DNA of 64,000 bases from Theocolax elegans. Lineage: Eukaryota; Arthropoda; Insecta; Hymenoptera; Cerocephalidae. The stretch's first letter is position 1. Every line of letters starts with the position of its first letter. The notes under the pieces were generated by a model. It was not told the origin of the DNA and searched no databases. It was given only the letters and a program-made list of their open reading frames with translations. This document shows, piece after piece, positions 1-12,200 of the stretch. The stretch covers positions 63,740,162 to 63,804,161 of the forward strand of contig CM047427.1 of assembly GCA_026168455.1 (NCBI GenBank). Direction: 5' to 3'. The translations under genes and the position numbers were made by a program.

Positions 1-219
1 TATTTGTTTCCGAGTATAAGCGATCAAAGTTGAAGTATTTTTTTTACAAAATGGGCTTTAGTTAGCCATAACTTGAGTAAATTAACGCGTTAGGGTCTAA
101 AAATGTAGATTTCCTCATATTTTTATATTACAAAACATATCCTAAAGCTTGGTTAAGATCCGTGATCCAAAGGCCGTGGCCTCTCCTAGTAAGTAGTATA
201 CTAATCCACCCATATTTCA

Positions 220-425
220 TCTATCTTTTTTTTATTATTTTGACGTCGTTCCTTGTATGCTCCCAAGCCGGTGCTGATTAGCACCAGAAGTCGTATAATC
301 TTTTTAAGAACAAAGCATTTGTCGAACATACCTTTTCCAGTGGTCGATTTATCAATTATTGGCAGAGACCGGGAACTGAACCTGGGATCTCCAAGTACGA
401 GACCACCACTCTACCGACCGAGCCA
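220..425 (-). mobile_element. tRNA-derived SINE-like remnant
   Basis: On the minus strand, 361-425 reads like a tRNA 5' region: an A box TGGCTCGGTCGG (414-425) and a B box GGTTCAGTTCC (372-382) at normal spacing, i.e. an RNA polymerase III promoter. There is no matching acceptor stem and the T stem has a mismatch, so it is not a tRNA gene. Downstream (lower coordinates) is a body with the hairpin GGTGCTAATCAGCACC, then an A-rich tail near 228-240. The boundaries are approximate. Confidence 0.55.
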
Positions 426-440
426 TATTCGCAGTCCTCA

Positions 441-3400
441 TATTTTAATTATATTTCTCGTCACTTATCTGTCTTTCAGTAGTCAACCTCCTTTACTATA
501 AATATGAAGAGGATGTTGTCGCCCGAGCTGATTTATATACATTTTTATAAAGTAATAAACAATATATTAATAACGTTTTTTCATGTGTAAAGATACTATA
601 GGTATATACATTATAGGTTGCAAAATGCAGAATCATTACAGTAAATTTTATTGATGATTATAGCTTTAAGTGATTGTAAGAATCATAAAGGTGACGACGA
701 ACGCGAAACGTAATATTTGCCGCAACACAAGAATAAAAAAAGAAAGGAGCTTGGCTTAAGTTTCACGAGAAGGCAAAAGATAACCCAAGAATGACAGAAA
801 GTTATTTTAAGATGTTGTCGAAACATTTAGTACATCAAATTTTTTTCTGTTTCAACAAGGATTATATTCAAAACTTAATATTTCATTGTTATTATACATA
901 TGATATTATAAATATGTGATTTGTTATTATAAAATATTACTGTTGTATTATATCACAAAATTGTAATTAAATGTGTGCAAAATAAAAGCAATGATCGAGA
1001 ACGCGTATCTATATTAAAAGTAAATATTTAAACCCATACTTGATAGATTTTTAATTAGATATTTTAATATAATTTAATTTTAATTAAATTATATTTATCG
1101 TAGAATAATTGATACAACTTGATTTAATTTTAAGTCATATGGTTAACATTTCAATCTACATATTTCTACTTTTTTAATCAGCTAATCATATTTTCCTTCA
1201 TTAATGGTCAGAATTAAATGTAGTATGCATACGTTTTTATTTGAAATGTTTAATCATAAAATAGAAAGCACTCGTATTTGTTTATTGACTATTTCAAACA
1301 AAATAAAATTTTTCGATGAAATAATGGAATACATTTATTAATCAATCCAAGTAATTCCTTCACATTTAAAGAAAATATCCTCGAAACCATTCCATCATTA
1401 ATTTAATGAATAGGAAATTTGGAACTTTCATAAACTTCATTAATAACCTTTCGTAACGTTTTAATTGAAGATTAACTGCTGAACCTTACTTACGGTAAGT
1501 TAATTTGTGTACAGTGGACAGTAATATTCCAAAGGCTTAACGTATACAAACGTTGGTAATTATTATTATAGAATGCAAATGCTTCTTCCATATACATACA
1601 GTTCAATCGATGTATTACAAAACTAGGAAGTCAAGCGCTATTAAATTAAGAATTGTACCTCTAATTAACTTTCGTTGCAAATAGACTACTCCTTAGAAAG
1701 CAAATTATTGTCAATTTTTGGTATTCCTTGAACTGTAATGTCCATGGAACGTTGACTGCAAATAAAGATTATATAATGAAAAAGTGAAACACTACTAAAA
1801 TTAGCTCTAAGCATTATAATTTCAACTAATGGGGACTAAATATGTACAGTACGTGTGTATAATCAAGATAAACAAATATTTCATCGTAACATAAATTATT
1901 TACTTATTGTTATTATTATAAAACACTTTGCATTACATGAATTATAAATATTTATACAATTTAAAAATTATTTTATATAACTTTCGTAATTATCTGTTAA
2001 TGACTAAAGTAATAGTGGTATTCCCAAAAATTTCACTTGTTTACAAGATATATACGATAAAGTTTTTTGTATTTGTAATCAAATCTGTTAACGAGGATAC
2101 TAATGTGGTAAGTGTGTTAAATTATAATGTTAAGATACTAACTAATTCCATAGGATAGGATGTAAAGGAGCAATCAATTTCACGGAAGTTATAGGATAAA
2201 CGTGGCAATTAATTTAATTTAACCTAAGCAGGCGATACACGTCAATTGCTGAACATTAAATACACATGTAAAAATTTAGTAATGGGGAAGAGCACCGTCG
2301 ACTCTTCGTTATTTAAGCTAAGTCTTTAGAAAACACATACTCGAAACATGAGTATTAATTTAAATTACCTAATTGAGTAGATGAAGATTTAATATATAAC
2401 ATAATTCATGTTGAAGTACGTTTGGCTTTTTCACTCTAAACTGTTTAGCAATAAATTCTTAATCAATTCGTATTCTCAAATATAAATATACATTAAAGTG
2501 ATTGTACTACTTGTACTACTTAGAATAATTCAATAAAGAACAATATTCATTTTTGTAAAAATAATCATATGAATCGTGAAAAAAATCTAATATTAAGGCG
2601 AGTACCAGATTCAAAATTAAAATTGGTATATTTATATATCTATAAAAAGTGAGGCGTCCAATATAGGATTAAGAAATAAGTATAGAAATAAAAAATAAGA
2701 ATCGCCGAGTGAATGTGATGCGGGGGACTAAAATAAGAATTGTGCAGAAGAATTGAAGACGAAAGCAAAAATGTGAAACCAGGCGACAGTATAGTAGTTT
2801 CTCGAGTCTCAGTAATGCCTCGAATGCCAAACCCGCGGCGACGACGGTTGCATTCCGATGTCCCTCGATGAGCTTTCTTGTCGGCACACCACTTGAGCGC
2901 TTAAGAGCCATTTCCATACCATTAAAGAATATCTTCCTTCTACTACTGACTTTTTTTTATTTTACTTCCCCTTTTTTCTTTTATATTCGGTGATTTGCAG
3001 GCTTGGTATATATTATACATATACATATATATTGAAAATTGTAATATTGGGAGACTTTACAGGTTATAAACGAACGGTTAAACTATTCGTATCATTTGGA
3101 TTTTGGGATTCAAGTAATATATATATATATACCTTTAAATAACAATTTCTTCTTTTTTCAATCATTAAATAAATAATACAATTATTTGTATGATACTATA
3201 TTTTATTTATTTAGGCAAATGTTTATTACTCTAATCTAAATACAAATTAATGTTACTCAAATATTCGTAAATAACTATATTCGCAATCGCCATATTTACA
3301 AATAAATATTTATAAATTTAATGGAAATAAATGTTTACGGTGATTTAATGTTTATTCGGTGGAATTTCTTTCATTTAGACATATTACAATGTAATAGATG

Positions 3401-4654
3401 TGTATAATAGTTCCATTCACCGTTAATGTGCCTCTTACACCAGGCTGGATAATATTTCAGGTTTATTTATCGTTACCTCAACGTCTTTTTGGCACGAAGT
3501 TAAACCTGCTCTTATGATCTTAGTTGATTCATACTTAATTACCATTACCTATCTGATAAACTAAACAAGCTATCATTGACAGAAATTTTCACTAACGCAT
3601 ATCATGTGTTTCTATAAATTTATAGCGAGGAGGAAAGTAACCGATTTCTAAGAATTGATTTCGTTCGGGTTATAGAAGATGATTCTTTCGTATCTAAAAA
3701 CGAACATGACCAGCTTTAATCTTGGTTATTGAGTCACAGTTCTTAGGAATTATAAATTGCTTTTTGGTTTGATACCTTTTAGTAACGACATTTTATCGTG
3801 TACGTATAAATTAATGATACTAGATATTAAGTAATTTAATAAATTTAAAAGAATCATTTTAAAAAATGTAATATTTTATTTATCAAAATTTTAATAAGTT
3901 CAAGCTCATTATTATCATTAGTATTCCTGGAAATCTTTAAGTTTCTTGTAGTAAATAATGCGATTAAAATACTATTTGAATTACATAAATTATGATTTAA
4001 ATTACTAATATGATAGGACAAAATAATACACTGATTTATTTATAGAAAAAAAGGCGAATGAAAAATATTTCGTCGAAGAGAAGATACAGTGGCAGAAAGT
4101 CGTTACATTGAAAGAGAAAATAAGAAAAGAGCATTCTAGGTAATAAAAAGGAGTGATGGTCCCCGCAGTAGTAGCGGACGCATTACGGGCGACTCTTCAT
4201 TTCGATTTTCTCGTCTAGGAATTTCTTCACACGTGAATTATCGTGGAAATGCCAGCAGCAAGGAAGTCACTAGCGCCCACTAACGTTATGTACAAACTCT
4301 TTGTTTTTCTGAAAACAATGGACATTTCGTAATGCATTTCAAGCAAAACACAAGATAGGAATTCAATTAACATTTTGTTCAATTCAAAGAAGCGTGTAAT
4401 AGTTTAAATATTGGTATATAAGTTTATATATAAATGTTACTTTATGGTAAACAAATACTTTTAGTATAAAAAAGTAAAAAGTTTATTTCTTTTTTATTAC
4501 GCTCATCTTAGACTTTTTTTTAAGTACTAACGAGTTCGTCGCTTTTTGAAATAATATACGGTTTTTTATGAAGTACCAAGGGAGAGTTAGGTGTTATAAA
4601 CTGGATGGACAGTCCATAAATCTTTGATTTTTAAAAAAAATTTCTCTCTACGTA
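441..4654. other. gene-free AT-rich stretch
   Basis: No convincing exon. The only unusual patch is a GC-richer segment at about 2800-2920, open on the minus strand (82 codons, no recognised similarity). Confidence 0.6.
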
Positions 4655-5730
4655 CACTGCCAGTCACTTACTTTTACCCCCCCTGGAGCAAAATAGGATA
4701 AAGTTTAAAGTTTTGTATCTTTGAAAGAGATCATCGTACAAAAACCAGTCGGAGATCATTTGAAAGCTTATTTTAATACCTTTCGATTGGCCTAAGTCAC
4801 TTATAAAAAATACTATTTTTTGAAACTATTAAATGGCAATAAACTAGTTTCAAAAAAAAAATTTTTGGACACCTTTTTGAATTCAATGCAGTTTTCAAAA
4901 GATTGACGAAACCAAAAAGTTATCCAGATAGATTTTTAGCTTTTTTCAACAGCTTTCGACTGTTTTTTTTTTCATTTTTGTAACTTTATTTTAAACAAAG
5001 TTACGATAGTTTTTGCTCGAAAATAGCCTTTTTTTTAAAATCTAAATATATTAAAAACTTTTATAGATACAAAAAAATGATAAAGAGAAAAAATGTCACT
5101 TTTATATCGTAGAATACGAAAATGTTTTAAGTAAGTGCAAACAAAAAAATTTTTTATTACCTGTATTTTTTTTAAGTACAATCATCTTTGAAAAAAATCA
5201 ACCTGCAGAGGTAAAATATACAGTTAATAAAAAATTTTTTTGTTTGCTCTTACTTAAAACATTTTCGTATTCTACGATATAAAAGTGACATTTTTTCTCT
5301 TTATCATTTTTTTGTATCTATAAAAGTTTTTAATATATTTAGATTTTAAAAAAAAGGCTATTTTCGAGCAAAAACTACCGTAACTTTGTTTAAAATAAAG
5401 TTACAAAAATGAAAAAAAAACCAGTCGAAAGCTGTTGAAAAAAGCTAAAAATCTATCTGGATAACTTTTTGGTTTCGTCAATCTTTTGAAAACTGCATTG
5501 AATTCAAAAAGTTGTCCAAAAATTTTTTTTTTGAAACTAGTTTATTGCCATTTAATAGTTTCAAAAAATAGTATTTTTTATAAGTGACTTAGGCCAATCG
5601 AAAGGTATTAAAATAAGCTTTCAAATGGTCTCCGACTGGTTTTTGTACGATGATCTCTTTCAAAGATACAAAACTTTAAACTTTATCCTATTTTGCTCCA
5701 GGGGGGGGTAAAAGTAAGTGACTGGCACTG
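4655..5730. mobile_element. 1,076-bp foldback element with Tc1/mariner-like ends
   Basis: Two arms of about 511 bp (4655-5165 and 5219-5730) are near-perfect reverse complements around a 53-nt spacer. The ends read CA[C/G]TGCCAGTCACTTACTT and are flanked by TA on both sides (4653-4654 and 5731-5732), the target duplication of Tc1/mariner transposases. There is no coding capacity, so it would be non-autonomous. The high arm identity suggests recent insertion or arm conversion. Confidence 0.9.
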
Positions 5731-6890
5731 TAGATCAACAATAGATATTTTTTTAGACGACTAAATTGCAAAATAATGTTCTAATTTAAAGTACTATAAA
5801 ATATGTCAAATTGACTCGTGTATACATATATGTATAATATTGTACTTGACAGCAAAAATTGTCCAAGATAATTATTAAATATTGAAATAGTCAAGTTATA
5901 GTTAATTTATCAATAATGTATTAATTATTTTATAAATATGGGAATTACCGTGTTACGTATAACAAACTATTAATTATGACATACAATCCTTAGAGTTTGA
6001 TAGAAATATTTGCACACGTTACACGTAGTTACCAAATAGAAGACAAGAGAACGTGAAAGTGTGACATTTTAACACAAAATCATGAAAATTAACAAAGACA
6101 AGGTATACCTTGATAATTAAAAAAAAGCACTATTCCATCAACATTTCCAAGAAAATGATGACGGGTAAAAGAAGGAAGCTGCTTCGAGTAATCGGTGTAT
6201 ACTCAAGAGATTTCGCTTCCTGCAGCGCGCTCGATTTTCACGCGCATAGCGATGTAACGTGCGCGCTCGCGAAAGGCCTAATACACAACGAGAAAATACG
6301 CTGAGTTGGAAGATTATCACTTTGGCTATACGTATAAGATAATTTTCAAGAGTCGCGTAATGAGAAAAGTCGTTCGGGGTGTTTCGTCTTTGTCTCGCTT
6401 GGGCTCCGCGATACGGAGAAAGGTGAGAGTCAAAACTTAAACGTTCTACATAGATATATATTTAAGTAAATATAGCTCTGCCTTGAATTTAAATTAGAAC
6501 TACTACCCATTCACAATGATTTTTCCCTTCTGGTTGCATTTACGTGTCGCAAATCCCAAAATATATAAATAACTAATATAGGTATAATATACAAAAAGAA
6601 TATTGTGGCTTGATTGTATAATTGAGTATACCGCGTAATGATCAGCTTTTCCTACTCCTCGATCTCTCAGTCTTGTTTTATTGTTTTCCTCCGATGCAAC
6701 TGGATTATTGTAATGTACGTTTGATATTATGTTCACCGTGAATTAATCACATCTTCTATAGACAGATGAGCGGAATAATAAATCATATTCAGAAAATGTA
6801 ACGCAACCGATTGAATAATAATAAATTACACGTCGCATTTGAAAGTATAGAATTAGTAGATTCATATAGGTATAGCTTCCTTACGAATAG

Positions 6891-6917
6891 ACGTTACACG
6901 TTACACGTTACACGTTA
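6891..6917. repeat. 7-bp tandem repeat
   Basis: ACGTTAC repeated almost four times in a row. Confidence 0.8.
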
Positions 6918-9002
6918 TCTATTTAATTTATACTTGTTAAAGTTATAAATGAGTATCATATACCGTGTATCTTAAACTGTTAAAAGCAGAGAAGTTATAT
7001 TGCATGGTAAACGTTAATTTCCTCGTACTTGTCTCCCTTATTGTTTGACTAATGGTTTGCCGGCAGTGCAATCATGTCGACTTTTTGGTCTATTAATCTA
7101 CATGTATATACATTAATTAAATAACTTTAATATGCTTCAAAATTGTTGAATATAAAGTTCACCTAACATAAATTTCGAATCATTATATAAAACAACTATA
7201 AAATTCGATTTTTAGTTTGCAAATTACTAAAAACAGATTACAAAATCACTTTGTGTTTGTCTTGATTTATTTACGAGATTATTATATACTATCTATCTAT
7301 CTAATTTGTTTTACGATTTAAAATATATTTATTAGGTGTAGTGAAAATAAACGTTATGTATATATTTAGTAATTAAATTAGTTTATCCTTTACATTACTT
7401 TACGGGTGCAAATAATACTGAAAATTTGGTATACCTAGTAAAACAAATAATAGTATTTTTATTTTTATTACTATAGGACGTTAAATCGGATGTTACGGTC
7501 GAACAGTGATCATCGTGTACGAGCCCCGATGAAGCTATTCTGGTTGCGCTCTGAAGAGTTAAATATTTTTTCATTGAACCAGTATATGCGTGCATGACAT
7601 AAAAGTATTAGTATTGTCAATAGACTGTATATGAGAATCGTTTTTATTTTACTCGAGCGAGCAAACAAATAAGCTAAAAAGAAAATTGTTCGAAATAACT
7701 GCTTTTATATGCAGTTTACATTATTTATTAAGATAAAATATCTAATAATTCACGTGTTTGGTTTCTAAAAAATGTATTATTTTCAAACAAAACAGCTTAA
7801 AATAGCTTTTAAAAGGCTCAATGCTTCGGTTTTAAACCTTTCTGACGATGAAATATTATACTAACAAAAACTATAGAATTTCAGGATGATCCATCAATTC
7901 TATCATCTTCAGATATTCTCTGTCATACTTGAATAATTATTATAAAAAGTTAATTTTAGGAGAAACATTATGTATTTGCCTTGAATTAATATTTGTACTG
8001 AATTGATGTATTGTTAAAACAAACTTCTATAAATGTAAAAATATTTATTAATATGCATATTTAATAATTGACCATTTTAATGACGATTTAAATAGACTTA
8101 AATAATCATAACATAAACATTAATTATCGAACGCGCAAGTGATGAATAAAATATTAACAGCAGTAAAAAAATAAATATAAAGAATAAATAATAAAGGCAA
8201 TAAGACATCGTTATCATTTCAAATGTTACATCGATAGGGATAACAGAACGGATATTTACTGATTGATCGCATAAGCATCACGTGAAATTCCCTTAACATA
8301 AAACTCGCAATACGCGCCGTAATTCTTCCTCGTAAATCAAACTTGCCCCGTAAACACGTCAACATGGGTTGACTTCTATTTTTGGCGAGGCGCCGCGTCC
8401 CTCCGTAAAGAAGCCAATGGACAATCCACCGTGGAATTTTCGCTTTTCACGCACCGGCCCCGACGGCCTTGCTCCTCTCGATACAATATATTTATATATA
8501 CATACATACAGACTCGCACACGCACGCGCACACGCATATGTGTATACGCTTAAGCACCTCCGCAGCTTTCTCTACTTTCGCTTGCGCGCGAGATTTTGAG
8601 AGTTGCTGCTGTGGCTGCTGCTACTGCGGATTGAATGGAAAGAGAAAGAGAGAGAGAGAGATAAATGGTGTTTATTGCGAGACCAATGCATTCCATATCT
8701 CGAAGCTCTCATTTTGGTTGTCGACTACTTTATTATATACAACGCTCCACTTTTCATTTCGTTTCGATTCTTCGCCTCTTTGTCCGGTGTAAACGCACTG
8801 GACTTTTTTTTGCTCCTCTTGACGTCGTCGTTTTTTCTTTAGTGCGTTTTATTTACTGGCGCCGTGCAGCATTCCTTTAGGTTGTTCGCTTTCGAATTCT
8901 TAGGTATCGACTTGTACACAAAGAACGTATATTAAAAAATTTAATTAAAACTTTTATTATCGAAGTCATATTGCTCCGCCAGAGTGTTCCATCGATGTGT
9001 TA

Positions 9003-9006
<4 letters not shown>

Positions 9007-9039
<33 letters not shown>
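9007..9039. repeat. (AC)n microsatellite
   Basis: About 16 uninterrupted AC units. Confidence 0.95.
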
Positions 9040-9043
<4 letters not shown>

Positions 9044-9238
9044 ATATCATCGTGTACTTATAAATTCACATTTAACGTATATTATTATTAAACTAATGAA
9101 ACATTTACATCGCTTGAAAAATTGAAAGTTTTCATGTGTTTCTTTTTCTTTTATTATAAGTACACCTATATATATATATACCCCATTATATTCAGTACAG
9201 CACTCGATCTTGTATAGAAAGTTCATAATGTGTGTTAC

Positions 9239-9260
9239 AACGTCAATTACAATTGACGTT
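9239..9260. repeat. perfect 22-bp palindrome
   Basis: AACGTCAATT, two bases, then AATTGACGTT: a perfect 10-bp inverted repeat. It could be a dimeric transcription factor site or chance. Confidence 0.6.
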
Positions 9261-12200
9261 AAATCGGTAAAACTTAACTCTATAAATTTATACAGAGTGA
9301 ATTTATATCCGCGCTGTATTTACAAAAAATTATGGTAATGTCTTTTCAATAGTGACTAATGTGTCTAATTAATGTCGCGAATTGATCTTCGAACTCCAAA
9401 CGTCTGGTATCATTAATTAGATTGTTTTTATAATGCTGCACACTGCATATCTTGCGCTGTCATTCAAGTTCTAATCGTACCTACAGTGTGGTTTCTGTAA
9501 AAGAGAGATCGAATAAATTGATAAGAATCTTATGTTGAAATCGAATTAATTAATTACAATTTCAACTCCTTACTATACTGAACCTCTTATTGCCATCAAT
9601 TTTACATTTTATTTCTATCGAACTACGGGTTGGTTTTCCTTCTTTACTGCCGACGATGAGTCTAAAGTAGCTCACTTTCTATTGTAATATATTAGAAAAT
9701 ATGTTGTGCTTTTTATGACACAATATATTCATTGCGAAATGTTTATACTCTAAAAATAAAATATATCTCGCGTATAAATTTTATTTATGTTAATATATTG
9801 AATATAACAATAAATTTTTATTGAACGAACGTGGGAAGATATACACATGTGCCCAGTATTGATTAATTATAAACATGAGAGCACACGAACGAAATAACCA
9901 GTCTTGTTATCTCAAACTAAATTAATGTACAAAATGTAACCTTTTCCACGTACACAAAAATGTGTATACAAATAATTTGTAAATTCTAATAAATATTTGA
10001 CTCTGCGCCTTATAGATAATTAAAATGATGTCTATCTTTTACAACTGCATGGTAAATACAAGAGCCTCAAGGGAGTGTATACCACGAAAAGTCCAAGTCC
10101 ATACAAATAGAACCGTCATTAATTAAGAATGTCAATTAGCCGGATAATAGTATATTAGAGATACTTAAAGCGAAAATCCTCGCAAAAGTGTAATAGGCTT
10201 TCGAAAAAAAGAAACGCCATTTTTCCGTTCCGGTGTCGCAGGTGATCAGTGACAGCTGGTGCCGGTGCCGAAGACACGGGAAGCCGTGGACGTTAGTGAA
10301 ATTGACTCCTACTAGGTCAGTGGGTGACGGAAGCCAGGCGTCCAGTACTTATAGATGAAAAGAGACGCCGTTGATCAGGCGTATCATAACAAAACCGCGA
10401 GGAGACGTTGTAGGTAGATGGACTCCCGTGGGAAATTTACGAGTGTAGAAGATCGTTTTGCGCAACGAGAAGTGAAAAGTGTTTGCGTGGGCTCGTTGCA
10501 AGAATTTATCGGCATGTTTTTCATGCGCTTAAGTATACGCTGACCCGTTTACCATACTGATTTTTTCATTTTTGGTAACTTAATATCGATATATTCAGCT
10601 CAATGAAAGTAGTCAACTTTCAATTTGGTATTATACATATACATACATATATATATATGTACATATACATATTCGGTATACCAATCTCGAATTATACGTG
10701 AATGTGAGTATACACTCATTTGCTCTTTATCGTTAAGCTTACTTTTTCTATTTTTTACAGTAACAAGATATAGATTCAAACTTCTTTTTATTTGCGCAAA
10801 GTAATCACAGGAACTTGTCAGATCCCATCTCTTTGTAAGTACGCAACATTCAACCAGCATAATTACATTTTTATTTGATAAAGTAATCTAAAGTTTTGTT
10901 GCATTTGTTTCATTACTTAAATACTTAACTTACGTGGGATTTGTGTTGTTGACACAAAATATACATAAGCAAAAGCTTCAGTAAACTGATATAATACCTA
11001 CTACAACTATATTGCAAACTACAACTAACTAAACAAATTCATAATACATTACCTTTGAATAAGTAGTTACATTTTACGTCTGACCTAATCCTCATATATC
11101 CCTCAATATTCCAAATTTACATAGTATATTTATAAATCTTTAATTATGCGTGCAATATTCTACATGGACGTAGCATATACTAAGAAATTTTCAGCCTAGG
11201 AATTTTATTTTAAATAAAAACAAATTATTTTATCTGGTTATTTATAGATTTAATCTCGCCTTGTCTGAATGAAATGTATAATTGAGATTCATCGAAATTA
11301 TCGAAAACTTGAAAATTGTATTAATTACGCTATCGCAGTTAACGTAATACAAACATTTTCAGTATATAATTTGACAATATTCTGTAAATCATTATTGATA
11401 ATAATAATTTAATTTAGATTATGCTTAAGTGGTCAAACTTTCTTACCGTAATGTAGAAAAAAGAATTTTCTTATTGTATTGATTGTTACGATATTTAATC
11501 AGTAAAGTTACTATGGGAATCAAACATTTGGAAAATGAAGAAGAAAAACCTCAGGTCCATCAATTAACCGCGTATATACCCAATAGACACACGAAACTTG
11601 GGAACATTGGTCCTTTGTCATCAAAGTTCGTTAGGGCGTACAGGTCACGTCGTCGAGTGCTTCATCATTCTCACATCCTCTTCGACGATGCAAAGCTCGC
11701 ACCCACACGGTAGATTGATCGAGTACTCTATAAGAGTGCGATTGGGAACAACAATACAACGAGGCTTGCGAGCGACAATGAAAGCGAGGTATGGTAATGC
11801 CTAAGGCCTAGGAATGTAAATTAAACTGCGCGCGCGCGTTAGAAATTATGGGAGCGAAGAAAGCGCGCTTGTATTGGTATTGTGAAATCAGATTTCGTCG
11901 ACACTCCCTGACTCCTCTCCTTTTACAAGGGACATGTTTCTTTCTTTTTTTTTCTTTTATGTGTATATATATTTTTGTCTACTTTTTGAGCGTGTTGCAG
12001 CAAGAAATCGTGACTCGATTGTAATTATTCAGAAATAATCAAGTAATGTATTGGTTAACTCGCAGAGATATTCAAATTTAATTTTTGTATAAATATCTTC
12101 CAACATAATTATAGACATAATACATAGTATTATAATAAGTTATTCTATACTCACATAATTCAACAAAAATCGTCCACTTTAAATTATTAATTACTTTAAT

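Noticed and set aside
360..430. Functional tRNA gene on the minus strand
   Set aside because: A and B boxes are present, but the 5' and 3' ends do not pair into an acceptor stem and the T stem has a mismatch.
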